Below, in pieces: positions 8,213 to 15,947 of a DNA stretch of 64,000 bases (positions within the stretch are counted from its first letter, which is position 1; each line of letters opens with the position of its first letter). A program made the translations under genes and the position numbers. Source of the stretch: Pseudomonadota bacterium (GTDB lineage Bacteria; Pseudomonadota; Alphaproteobacteria; Rhizobiales; Xanthobacteraceae); NCBI GenBank assembly GCA_023435725.1, contig JAEYRD010000003.1, forward strand, positions 11,619 through 75,618. The letters run 5' to 3'. The notes beneath the pieces were generated by a model, which was not told the DNA's origin, did not search any database, and saw only the letters and a program-made list of their open reading frames with translations.

Positions 8213-9727
8213 ATGGGCATCCTCGACAGCATCCCCCATGTTCCTGCAGAGTTGCCGCACCGTCCCTGGCCGCGCGCGGTCGTGACGGAGGCGGGTTGGC
8301 AGGCTGCGATCGATCGGCTGGTCGAGGGAGGCCTCACACTCCTTGGCTTCTGGGGCGAGCCGGCCGCGGTGCATATGGCGATGCTCGATGGCGCCTCGGC
8401 CGATATCGCGGTCGTCACCTACGAATGTACAGCCGGCACATTTCCAAGCGTCGCCAGCCGTCATCCGCCGGCGCTTCGGCTGGAGCGGACCATCCATGAT
8501 CTGTTCGGGCTTGTCCCGGTTGACGCTGACGACCTGCGGCCATGGCTCGATCACTATGCCTGGGGCAAACCCTATCCGCTCTCGGGCCGCAACGCATCGC
8601 GCGACGTGCGGCCATACCAGTTCCTGCCGGCCGAGGGCGAGGCGTTGCACCAGGTTGCGGTCGGCCCCGTTCATGCCGGGATCATCGAGCCCGGTCATTT
8701 CCGCTTCACCGCCAATGGCGAGCATGTGGTGCGGCTGGAGCAGTGGCTTGGCTACACCCACAAGGGCATCGAGTCGCTGATGCAGGGCGCGAGCCTCGAG
8801 GCTGCGGCAAAGCTCGCCAACCGGACCTCCGGCGACAGCGCCGTCGCCTATGCCTTCGCCTTTGCCGGTGCCGCGGAAGCGGCGCTGCAGATCGAGGTGC
8901 CGAGGCAAGCGACCCTTTTGCGGGCGCTGATGGCGGAGCTGGAGCGGCTCGCCAATCATTTGGGCGATATCGGCGCCATCTGCAACGACGCTTCGTTCGC
9001 GCTGATGCATGCCCAGACCGGCATTCTGCGTGAGCGCTGCTTGCGCGCTGCGAATGTCGCGTTCGGCCATCGCCTGATGATGGACGTCATCGTGCCCGGT
9101 GGCGTGACGCGCGGCATCGCGCCGGACGGTGTTTCTGCGCTACGCGCGCTGCTCGCGGAGCTACGAAAGGTCTTTCCGCGCTTGATCGAGCTCTATGACA
9201 ACACGGCGTCCCTGCAGGACCGCACCGTCACCACGGGCATCGTGAAGGCGGAGTATGCGCGCCAGTTTGGCGCCGGCGGTTATGTCGGCCGCGCCTCGGG
9301 CCGCGATTTCGATGCGCGGCGGGCGATTGCCTACATGCCTTACGATTCATTGTCGTTCGAGGTGCCGGTCCTACAGGCTGGTGACGTGAACGCCCGGGTC
9401 TGGATCCGAATCCGCGAGGTCGAGCAGAGCGTCGAGTTGATCGAGCAGATCCTCCATCAACTCGGGCCGGGAGGGCTCGAAACTGCGCTGCCTCCCAGGA
9501 TCAGCCGCGGCGCCTGCGAAGGCATGGCGCTGACCGAGGCCTTCCGCGGCGACGTTCTGGTGTGGCTGCGGCTCGATGGCGAGTTGCGCGTCGAACGCTG
9601 CCACCTGCGCGACGCGTCGTGGTTCCAGTGGCCGCTGCTGGAAACCGCGATCGAGGGCAACATCATTGCCGACTTCCCGCTCTGCAACAAGTCGTTCAAC
9701 TGTTCCTATTCAGGCGTGGACCTCTAA
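8213..9727 (+). CDS. hyfG: Hydrogenase-4-like large subunit (NuoC-NuoD fusion) lacking the NiFe-site cysteines
   Basis: 504 aa, with a NuoC-like N-terminal part (about residues 1-130, motif RTIHDLFGLVP) fused to a NuoD/hydrogenase-large-subunit part (residues 145-504, GPVHAGIIEPGHFRF, WLGYTHKGIE, ELERLANHLGDIG). In true group 4 hydrogenases an RxCGxC motif follows. Here residues 204-209 read RTSGDS, so both cysteines are serines. The C-terminal DPCxxC motif is also gone: the end reads PLCNKSFNCSYSGVDL, leaving Cys491 and Cys497 in a C-x5-C spacing. Without these ligands a Ni-Fe centre cannot be built as known. I therefore call this an energy-converting hydrogenase-related (Ehr) subunit. Its substrate is unknown; quinone or an unidentified redox partner is possible. 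Confidence 0.9.
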   Translation: MGILDSIPHVPAELPHRPWPRAVVTEAGWQAAIDRLVEGGLTLLGFWGEPAAVHMAMLDGASADIAVVTYECTAGTFPSVASRHPPALRLERTIHDLFGLVPVDADDLRPWLDHYAWGKPYPLSGRNASRDVRPYQFLPAEGEALHQVAVGPVHAGIIEPGHFRFTANGEHVVRLEQWLGYTHKGIESLMQGASLEAAAKLANRTSGDSAVAYAFAFAGAAEAALQIEVPRQATLLRALMAELERLANHLGDIGAICNDASFALMHAQTGILRERCLRAANVAFGHRLMMDVIVPGGVTRGIAPDGVSALRALLAELRKVFPRLIELYDNTASLQDRTVTTGIVKAEYARQFGAGGYVGRASGRDFDARRAIAYMPYDSLSFEVPVLQAGDVNARVWIRIREVEQSVELIEQILHQLGPGGLETALPPRISRGACEGMALTEAFRGDVLVWLRLDGELRVERCHLRDASWFQWPLLETAIEGNIIADFPLCNKSFNCSYSGVDL

Positions 9728-9730
9728 GCC

Positions 9731-10255
9731 GTGCGCAAGACCCTGCTCGAAAGCCTCACCCATGGTTCGCTGACGGAGCCTGCGCCGGCGCCGGACGATT
9801 CTGCGCTGGAGGAGCTTGCAACGAAAGTCGACCGCGCCGCCCAGGCCAGGCTTGGACGTTCTCTTGCCATTCGCGAGGTCGATGCCGGGTCCTGCAACGG
9901 CTGCGAACTGGAGATCCACGCGCTGTCGAACGCCTTCTACGACATCGAACGCTTCGGCCTGCGCTTCGTCGCCTCGCCGCGCCATGCCGATGTGCTGCTG
10001 GTCACGGGTCCCGTGACGAGGAACATGCGGCAGGCGCTGGAGCGGACCTACAACGCGACGCCCGATCCGAAATGGGTCGTCGCGGTCGGCGGCTGCGCGA
10101 TCGATGGCGGCATTTTCAGAGGCAGCTATGCCTGCGTCGGCGGCGTATCCGAGACCGTTCCGGTGGATTTGCACATCAAGGGCTGCCCGCCGTCGCCGAC
10201 GGACTTGTTGAGGGGCCTGCTCGCGCTGCTCGAGCATGTCAGCGGAGAGGGGTGA
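9731..10255 (+). CDS. hyfI: Hydrogenase-4-like small subunit (NuoB/HycG family)
   Basis: 174 aa, GTG start 3 nt after hyfG. The N-terminal 45 residues are an unconserved lead. The NuoB/HycG fold follows with cluster ligands intact: SCNGCELEIHAL (Cys55, Cys58), VGGCAIDGG (Cys122) and GCPPSPTDLLRG (Cys152), enough for the proximal [4Fe-4S] cluster (N2-like). The NGCELEI version is typical of group 4 hydrogenases rather than of complex I. The cluster site is therefore kept while the adjacent Ni site in HyfG is lost. It is the last gene of the operon. No HyfH/HycB/NuoI-type ferredoxin gene and no hyp maturation gene lies nearby. Confidence 0.9.
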   Translation: MRKTLLESLTHGSLTEPAPAPDDSALEELATKVDRAAQARLGRSLAIREVDAGSCNGCELEIHALSNAFYDIERFGLRFVASPRHADVLLVTGPVTRNMRQALERTYNATPDPKWVVAVGGCAIDGGIFRGSYACVGGVSETVPVDLHIKGCPPSPTDLLRGLLALLEHVSGEG

Positions 10256-10341
10256 GCTGCATCCACACATCCCGTCATTGCCGAGTTTGTTGAAGCCGCT
10301 CGCCACATCCTCTCTTTCATCGCGCCGGGCAGACCAGCGCC

Positions 10342-11625
10342 TCAATCCACCAGGACCACCCTGATGTCGTTGACGTTCGTCAGCGTCGGGCCCGGCAGCA
10401 GCAGATCGCCGGTCGCCTCGAAGAATGCCGTCGCGTCGTTGTTGTCGAGATAGGCCTGCGGCTGAAGCCCCTGCGCCTTCATCTTTGCGAATGTTGCCGC
10501 GTCGATCAGCGCGCCGGCGGGGTCGGTGGGATTGCCGGCGCCGCCGTCGGCGCCGTCGGTGTCGCCGGCAAGGGCGGCGATGCCTGCCGTGTCCTTCAAC
10601 AGGCTGGCGAGCGCCAGTGCATATTCCTGGTTCGGGCCGCCGCGGCCATTGCCGCGCACGGTGACGGTGAGCTCGCCGCCGGAGAGGATTGCGACGCGCC
10701 TGCCTTGCGCGCGCGCCTGGAGCGCCAGCCTGGCGTGATCGGCCGCGACCTCGCGGGCCTCGCCCTCGAGATCGGCGCCGAGATCGATCGTCTCGTAACC
10801 GGCGTCCTTGGCGAGCTTCACGGCGGCGTCGAGCGATTGCTTGGGACGTGCGATCAGTTCGAAATGCGCGCGCGCAAAGGCGGCGTCGCCGGGCTTGCAG
10901 CTCTCGTTGGCGGGATCGTCGAGCGCGCGCCTGACGGCATCGTCGATGTCGAGCCTGTACTTGGCGACGATGGCGCGCGCGTCCGCAAGCGTGGTCGGAT
11001 CGGGCACGGTGGGACCGGAAGCGATCGCGGAAGGATCGTCATGCGGCACGTCGGAGATCGCGAGCGTCACGATCTCGGCGGCCTTCCGCCCCGCGCGCGC
11101 CAGCCGTCCGCCCTTGATCCGCGACAGATGTTTTCTGACGATATTCATCTCGCCGATCGGCGCGCCCGAGCGCAGCAGCGCCTTGTTGACCGCCTGCTTC
11201 TGCGCGAAGCTGATGCCCTCGACGGGGGCGATCCAGTTCGCCGAGCCGCCGCCGGTGAGCAGCACCAGGAGAAGATCGTCAGGGCCGGCCTCGCCAGCCA
11301 GCGCGAGTGTGTCGGCCGCGCCCTTCAAGCCGGCTTCATCCGGCACGGGATGGCCGGCCTCGACCACGCGGATGCGGCGCGTCGGCACGCCGTAGCCATG
11401 GCGGGTGGTGGCGATGCCGACCAGCCGCTCCGGCGCGAGCCTGAGCGTGTCGAGATAATGCCGCTCGGCAGCCGCCGCCATCGCGCCCGCGCCCTTGCCG
11501 GCGGCGAGGCAGATGACGCGTCCCCTCGGTGCGGGCCGCAGATGCGGCGCCAGCACCACATCGGGGTGGGCGGCTGCAACGGCGGCGTCGTAGAGCGCGC
11601 GGAGCAGGGGACGTCGGTCGGTCAT
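10342..11625 (-). CDS. Glycerate 2-kinase (MOFRL family; GckA/TtuD type)
   Basis: 427 aa. It transfers a phosphate from ATP to D-glycerate in the serine-cycle, tartrate or glyoxylate branches; the family is known as GckA or TtuD. The sequence shows the N-terminal DUF4147 part (AAGKGAGAMAAAAERHY near residue 50, LLTGGGSANWIAP and NIVRKHLSRIKGGRLA mid-protein) and the C-terminal MOFRL part (GRRVAILSGGELTVTVRGNGRGGPNQEYAL, DTDGADGG). I start it at the ATG at 11625; the frame is open 23 codons further upstream. It faces the hyf-like operon convergently across an 86-nt gap. Its 3' end is partly duplicated at 2615-2674. Confidence 0.88.
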   Translation of the reverse strand: MTDRRPLLRALYDAAVAAAHPDVVLAPHLRPAPRGRVICLAAGKGAGAMAAAAERHYLDTLRLAPERLVGIATTRHGYGVPTRRIRVVEAGHPVPDEAGLKGAADTLALAGEAGPDDLLLVLLTGGGSANWIAPVEGISFAQKQAVNKALLRSGAPIGEMNIVRKHLSRIKGGRLARAGRKAAEIVTLAISDVPHDDPSAIASGPTVPDPTTLADARAIVAKYRLDIDDAVRRALDDPANESCKPGDAAFARAHFELIARPKQSLDAAVKLAKDAGYETIDLGADLEGEAREVAADHARLALQARAQGRRVAILSGGELTVTVRGNGRGGPNQEYALALASLLKDTAGIAALAGDTDGADGGAGNPTDPAGALIDAATFAKMKAQGLQPQAYLDNNDATAFFEATGDLLLPGPTLTNVNDIRVVLVD

Positions 11626-11784
11626 GACGGAGGCCTTCGGCAGTGTCTTGGGCAAAATCTCGGGCAGGCGAAGCGGCGGCGATGAAACCGCCATTCCCTG
11701 CCTACCGCATCATGCGCCAAAGCGTAAGCGGGCATTACCATCATTCGATTATGCAATCGCGTGATCATGATCGGCGCGCGAGCA

Positions 11785-11817
11785 AAAGCCCCCTGCGGCG
11801 CTCGCGCAGGGGGCTTT
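11785..11817 (-). terminator. Terminator of the first tandem solute-binding protein gene
   Basis: Perfect 13-bp stem: AAAGCCCCCTGCG at 11785-11797 pairs with CGCAGGGGGCTTT at 11805-11817 around a 7-nt loop. It lies 22 nt past the stop of the gene at 11839-13068 and ends in a short A/T stretch. The stem is symmetric, so it could act on either strand. Confidence 0.75.
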
Positions 11818-11838
11818 CGTCGTCGCGTGTTCGGGCGG

Positions 11839-13068
11839 CTAGCCGCCGACGTCGGCGCTGATCACGTCGCCGAACAGTTCCCAGCGCTCGCCCTTGAACT
11901 TCTCGAGCCGGAGCTGGCTGATCGGCGCGAAGTCGTTCGGCCCGGTGTTGATCTGGATGCCCGGCAGCAGCGCTTCGGTGCGGAAGTCCTTCAGGCTGGC
12001 GGCCTGCTTCATGACGTTCTCGCGCGTGAGATTATCGCCGCATTGCTTCAGCACCTGGGCCAGCGTCTGCGCCACGGCGAAGCCAACGATGGTGCCCTTG
12101 TCGAGCTTGTCGCCTTCCGGGAAGTACTTGTCCATGAAGGCGATGAACTCCCTCATGCCGGGATCTTTGCTCCATTCCGGATCCGACACATCCTTGAGAT
12201 AATCGGCCGAGATGATGTCCTGCCCGTTCTCGAAGCCCGCGGGCTTCATCACGCTGCCGACGGAGGCCGAGACGTTGTTGAGGAAGTGCAGCGGCTTCCA
12301 GCCGATCTCCGCGACCTTCTTGATAGCCTGCGCCGCGAATTTCGGCGTCGTGATGTTCATGAAGACATCGGCGCCCGTCGACCTCAGCTTGACGATGTGG
12401 CTGTCGATGGTCGGCTCGGAGGTCTCGTAGCTCTCCTCCATGACGATCATCGAGGCAGCCTTGGAGCCGAGGCCGTCCCTCAGACCCTTGAGATAGTCCT
12501 TGCCGTAGTCGTCGTTCTGGAAGAGCACGGCGATCTTGGCATCCGGCTTGTTCTTGAGCAGCCATTTCGCGTAGATCTGCGTTTCGCTCTGATAGTTGGG
12601 CTGCCAGCCCATCGTCCACGGGAAGTTCTGCGGATCGTTCCACTTGGTGGCGCCGGTCGCGACGAAGAGTTGCGGCACCTTTTTCGTGTTCATGTATTTG
12701 TGGATCGCCGAGTTCGACGGCGTGCCGAGCGAGTTGAAGATGAGCAGCACCTCGTCGCTCTCGACCAGCTTGCGCGCCTGCTCCACGGCCTTCGGAGGCG
12801 AGTAGGCGTCGTCATAGGAAACGAAGTTGATCTTGCGGCCGTTGATGCCGCCTTCGTCGTTGATCTTCTTGAAATAGGCGGCTTCGGTCCGCCCGATGAT
12901 GCCATAGGCGGAAGCCGGTCCGCTGTAGGGCATGATGTTGCCGATCTTGATCTCGGTGTCGGTCGCGCCGGTATCGTATTTCTTCTGGGCTGATGCAGTG
13001 GAGGTCGAGGCCGCAATGAGCGCGAGCGCCAGTGACGCGGCCGCAAGCTTGCCGGTGACAGCGGGCAT
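11839..13068 (-). CDS. Branched-chain-type ABC transporter substrate-binding protein (paralog 1 of 3)
   Basis: 409-aa periplasmic binding protein of the LivJ/LivK type (Peripla_BP_6 fold). The signal peptide occupies about residues 1-27 (SLALALIAASTSTASAQ, cleavage before KKYDTG). The mature start TDTEIKIGNIMPYSGPASAYG is the family signature. The ATG is chosen because AGGGAGA sits just upstream and the signal peptide begins there. It shares long stretches with the genes at 13311 and 14678 (for example NDPQNFPWTMGWQPNYQSE). The cluster resembles the Rhodopseudomonas palustris locus next to pimFABCDE, so the ligand is probably a fatty or dicarboxylic acid rather than an amino acid; this is inference from synteny. 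Confidence 0.85.
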   Translation of the reverse strand: MPAVTGKLAAASLALALIAASTSTASAQKKYDTGATDTEIKIGNIMPYSGPASAYGIIGRTEAAYFKKINDEGGINGRKINFVSYDDAYSPPKAVEQARKLVESDEVLLIFNSLGTPSNSAIHKYMNTKKVPQLFVATGATKWNDPQNFPWTMGWQPNYQSETQIYAKWLLKNKPDAKIAVLFQNDDYGKDYLKGLRDGLGSKAASMIVMEESYETSEPTIDSHIVKLRSTGADVFMNITTPKFAAQAIKKVAEIGWKPLHFLNNVSASVGSVMKPAGFENGQDIISADYLKDVSDPEWSKDPGMREFIAFMDKYFPEGDKLDKGTIVGFAVAQTLAQVLKQCGDNLTRENVMKQAASLKDFRTEALLPGIQINTGPNDFAPISQLRLEKFKGERWELFGDVISADVGG

Positions 13069-13177
13069 TCCTATCTCCCTGTTTTCTTGGTGTGTGTGCG
13101 TTTCCTTTTCTTGCCTAGCTGGTTTTTGGCGAACGCCGACGCAATTCAATACGATTTGGCAGGTGCCTTCAACAGAA

Positions 13178-13203
13178 AGCCCCCGCGATGGCGCCGCAGG
13201 GGC
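13178..13203 (-). terminator. Terminator of the second solute-binding protein gene
   Basis: GC-rich hairpin: AGCCCC pairs with GGGGCT, extended by GCG/CGC beyond one C-A mismatch. It lies about 110 nt after the stop of the gene at 13311-14537, with AAA at the left foot. The stem core resembles the other two terminators in this array. Confidence 0.55.
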
Positions 13204-13310
13204 TGCGTCTTTAGTAGTCAATGACGGTCACGGGTCTCGTGTGCGACTGCGAGAAGGCGCGGATGTCCTTGGTTGTTTAGCCGTGCGCCTGCGATTTTGA
13301 GTTGGGCCGC

Positions 13311-14537
13311 CTAGTGGCCGATATCGCTCGAGATGATATCGCCGAACAGCTCCCATTTCCTGCCCTTGAACCGCATCATCTGGAGCTGCTCGATCGGGGC
13401 GAAATTGTCCGGCGCGGTGTTGATGGTGATGCCGGGCAGCAGCATGTCGGGCACGAAATCCTTCATGCTGGCGGCCTGCTTCATCACGTTCTCGCGGGTG
13501 AGGTCGTCGCCGCACATCTGCAGCACCTTCACCATGGTCTGCGCCGCCGCATAGCCGAACACCACACCGGCATCGAGCTTGTTGGCCTTGGGATTGTATT
13601 GCGCGATGAAGTCAAAGAACTTCTTCATGCCGTCATCGGCGTTCCATTGCGGATCCGAGCCGTCCTTGATGTAGGTGGCCGACAGGATTCCCTGCGAGAT
13701 CTCGAAGCCCGCCGGTTCGATCACGCCGCCGACCGAAGCGGAGACGTTCGAGATGATGTGGAGCGGATGCCAGTTGATCTCGGCGGCCTTCTTGATCGCC
13801 TGCGCGGCGAATTTCGGCGTGGTGATGCTGATGAAGACATCGGCGCCCGCGGCCTTCAGCTTCACGACGTGATCGTCGACCGCCGGCTCCGAGGTGTCGT
13901 AGCTTTCCTCCAGGACGATCATCGAGGCCTTGGCGCCGAGACCGTCCTTCAACCCCTTCAGGTAGTCCTTGCCGAAATCATCGTTCTGGTAGAGCACGCC
14001 GATTTTCGCGTCCGGATTCTCCTTCATGATGTACTTGGCGTAGATGCGTGCCTCGCTCGCGTAGTTCGGCTGCCAGCCCATCGTCCAGGGGAAGTTCTTC
14101 GGATCGTTCCATTTCGAGGCGCCGCTCGCCACGAACAATTGCGGCACCTTCTTCTCGTTCATGTATTTGCGGATCGCGCTGTTGGTGGAGGTGCCGAGCG
14201 AGCCGAAGATCAGCAGCACTCCGTCGCTCTCGACCAGCTTGCGCGCCTGCTCCACCGTCTTCGGCGGCGAATAGGCATCGTCATAGGAGAGGAACTTGAT
14301 CTTGCGGCCGTTGATGCCACCCTCGGCATTGATCTTGTTGAAATAGGCTGCCTCGGCCTGGCCGATCGCGGCGTAGGCGGAGGCCGGGCCGCTATAGGGC
14401 ATGATGTTACCGAGCTTGATCTCGGTATCGGAGACGCCGCTGTCGTATTTCTTCTGCGCCAGTGCCGGATTGTTCATCGCAGTGCACAACGCGAGTGCGG
14501 CCGATAGGGCCGCAACCTGAAATCGAACGGCAGTCAT
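13311..14537 (-). CDS. Branched-chain-type ABC transporter substrate-binding protein (paralog 2 of 3)
   Basis: About 408 aa, exported (signal peptide through ALAQ near residue 27), then KKYDSGVSDTEIKLGNIMPYSGPASAYAAIG. It has the same fold and length as its two neighbours but is the most divergent of the three (for example SLGTSTNSAIRKYMNEKKVPQLFVASGASKWN). Two ATG codons are adjacent (14540 and 14537). The second lies at the better distance from the GGGAGA motif. A 242-nt gap with its own terminator separates it from paralog 1, so it may be an independent transcript. Confidence 0.85.
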   Translation of the reverse strand: MTAVRFQVAALSAALALCTAMNNPALAQKKYDSGVSDTEIKLGNIMPYSGPASAYAAIGQAEAAYFNKINAEGGINGRKIKFLSYDDAYSPPKTVEQARKLVESDGVLLIFGSLGTSTNSAIRKYMNEKKVPQLFVASGASKWNDPKNFPWTMGWQPNYASEARIYAKYIMKENPDAKIGVLYQNDDFGKDYLKGLKDGLGAKASMIVLEESYDTSEPAVDDHVVKLKAAGADVFISITTPKFAAQAIKKAAEINWHPLHIISNVSASVGGVIEPAGFEISQGILSATYIKDGSDPQWNADDGMKKFFDFIAQYNPKANKLDAGVVFGYAAAQTMVKVLQMCGDDLTRENVMKQAASMKDFVPDMLLPGITINTAPDNFAPIEQLQMMRFKGRKWELFGDIISSDIGH

Positions 14538-14601
14538 CATTCTCCCACCCTGGTTGGATCGGCGCCGCATTGAACAAGATTGACGGCCGAGGTCAACAAG
14601 A

Positions 14602-14627
14602 AGCCCCCGCGGTCACCCGCGGGGGCT
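14602..14627 (-). terminator. Terminator of the third solute-binding protein gene
   Basis: Perfect 11-bp stem: AGCCCCCGCGG (14602-14612) pairs with CCGCGGGGGCT (14617-14627) over a 4-nt loop. It lies 51 nt past the stop codon of the gene at 14678. It belongs to the same family of hairpins as those at 11785 and 13178. Confidence 0.7.
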
Positions 14628-14677
14628 GCTCGAGTTGAACTGTCCTTGGATTACCTTTGGACTATTACGTCAGCGCG

Positions 14678-15907
14678 TCACTCGGAGGCGACGTCGCCGC
14701 TGATGATCTCGCCGAAGAGTTCCCACTTTTCGCCTTTGAAGCGCTGCATCTGGAGCTGGGAAATCGGGGCGAAGTCGGTGGCGCTGGTGTTGATCTTGAC
14801 GCCGGGAAGCAGAGTGTCCGGAGCAAAATCCTTCAATGAAGCGGCCTGCTTCATGAGGTTGGCACGGGTGAGATCGTCACCGCACATTTCCAGGACCTTG
14901 GCCAAAGTCGACGCTGCGCCATAGCCATAGACCATGCCGGTGTCGGTCTTGTCGGCACCAGGCATGTACTTGTCGACGAACTCGTTCCACTTCTTCATGC
15001 CGGGGTCGTTGTTCCACTGCGGATCCGTCGAGTCCTTGGCATAGGCCGCCGAAAGCACGTTCTGCGCGGCCTCGAAGCCGGCAGGCTTCATCACGCTGCC
15101 CACCGAGATCGACACGTTGGTGAGGATCTGGAGCGGCTTCCAGTTGAGCTCGGCGGTCTTCTTGATGGTCTGCGCCGCGAACTTCGGCGTCGTATAGATC
15201 AGCAGCACGTCGGGATTGGCGGCCTTGATCTTGACGATATGACCATCGATCGAGGGCTCGGAGATCTCATAGCTCTCTTCCATGATGATCATGGACGCGC
15301 CCTTGGCACCGAGTCCGTCCTTGGTGCCCTTGAGGTAGTCTTTGCCGAAATCGTCGTTCTGGTAGAGGATCGCGACCTTGGCGTTCGGCTTTTCCTTCAT
15401 CAGCCATTTCGCGTAGATCTGCGCTTCGCTCTGGTAGGAGGGCTGCCAGCCCATGGTCCAGGGGAAGTTCTTCGGGTCGTTCCACTTGGTGGCACCGGTG
15501 GCGACGAAGAGCTGCGGGATCTTCTTGGCGTTGAGGTACTTCTGGATCGCGGTGTTCGAGGGCGTGCCGAGCGGATTGTACACTGCCAGCACCTCGTCGC
15601 TCTCGACGAGCTTGCGGACCTGCTCGACGGCCTTCGGCGGCGAATAGGCGTCATCATAGGTGACGAAATTGATCTTGCGGCCGTTGATGCCGCCCTTGTC
15701 GTTGATCATCTTGAAGTAGGCTTCTTCGGTCTTGCCGATGATGCCATAGGCCGACGCCGGACCGCTGTACGGCATGATGTTGCCGATCTTGATCTCGGTA
15801 TCCGAAGCGCCGGTATCGTACTTCTTCTGGGCGAGGGCAGCACTGGTGGCGACCGTGGCGACCGCCGTCGCGAGCGCGGCGGTTCGCAGTGTTCTTCCGA
15901 AAAGCAA
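14678..15907 (-). CDS. Branched-chain-type ABC transporter substrate-binding protein (paralog 3 of 3)
   Basis: 409 aa, the same length as paralog 1. I choose the TTG at 15907 as start: AAGGAG lies 6 nt upstream, and translation from it gives a normal signal peptide (LRTAALATAVATVATSAALAQ) before KKYDTGASDTEIKIGN. No ATG is available at a sensible place. The frame extends upstream into livM but is not needed. It lies 40 nt after livM and so is the binding protein most directly linked to the transporter operon. Ligand inferred as for paralog 1. Confidence 0.85.
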   Translation of the reverse strand: MLFGRTLRTAALATAVATVATSAALAQKKYDTGASDTEIKIGNIMPYSGPASAYGIIGKTEEAYFKMINDKGGINGRKINFVTYDDAYSPPKAVEQVRKLVESDEVLAVYNPLGTPSNTAIQKYLNAKKIPQLFVATGATKWNDPKNFPWTMGWQPSYQSEAQIYAKWLMKEKPNAKVAILYQNDDFGKDYLKGTKDGLGAKGASMIIMEESYEISEPSIDGHIVKIKAANPDVLLIYTTPKFAAQTIKKTAELNWKPLQILTNVSISVGSVMKPAGFEAAQNVLSAAYAKDSTDPQWNNDPGMKKWNEFVDKYMPGADKTDTGMVYGYGAASTLAKVLEMCGDDLTRANLMKQAASLKDFAPDTLLPGVKINTSATDFAPISQLQMQRFKGEKWELFGEIISGDVASE

Positions 15908-15947
15908 TTGGGTCTCCTTGGTTAAACAACAGTCTTGACGAGAACTT

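Noticed and set aside
6371..9070. 899-aa open frame on the minus strand across the hyf-like genes
   Set aside because: Composition (rich in H, R, Q, D, E) and lack of any known motif show it to be the antisense shadow of hyfE, hyfF and hyfG in GC-rich DNA.
8213..10255. Annotation of hyfG-hyfI as an active [NiFe]-hydrogenase
   Set aside because: The Ni-binding cysteines of the large subunit are absent and no maturation genes are present.
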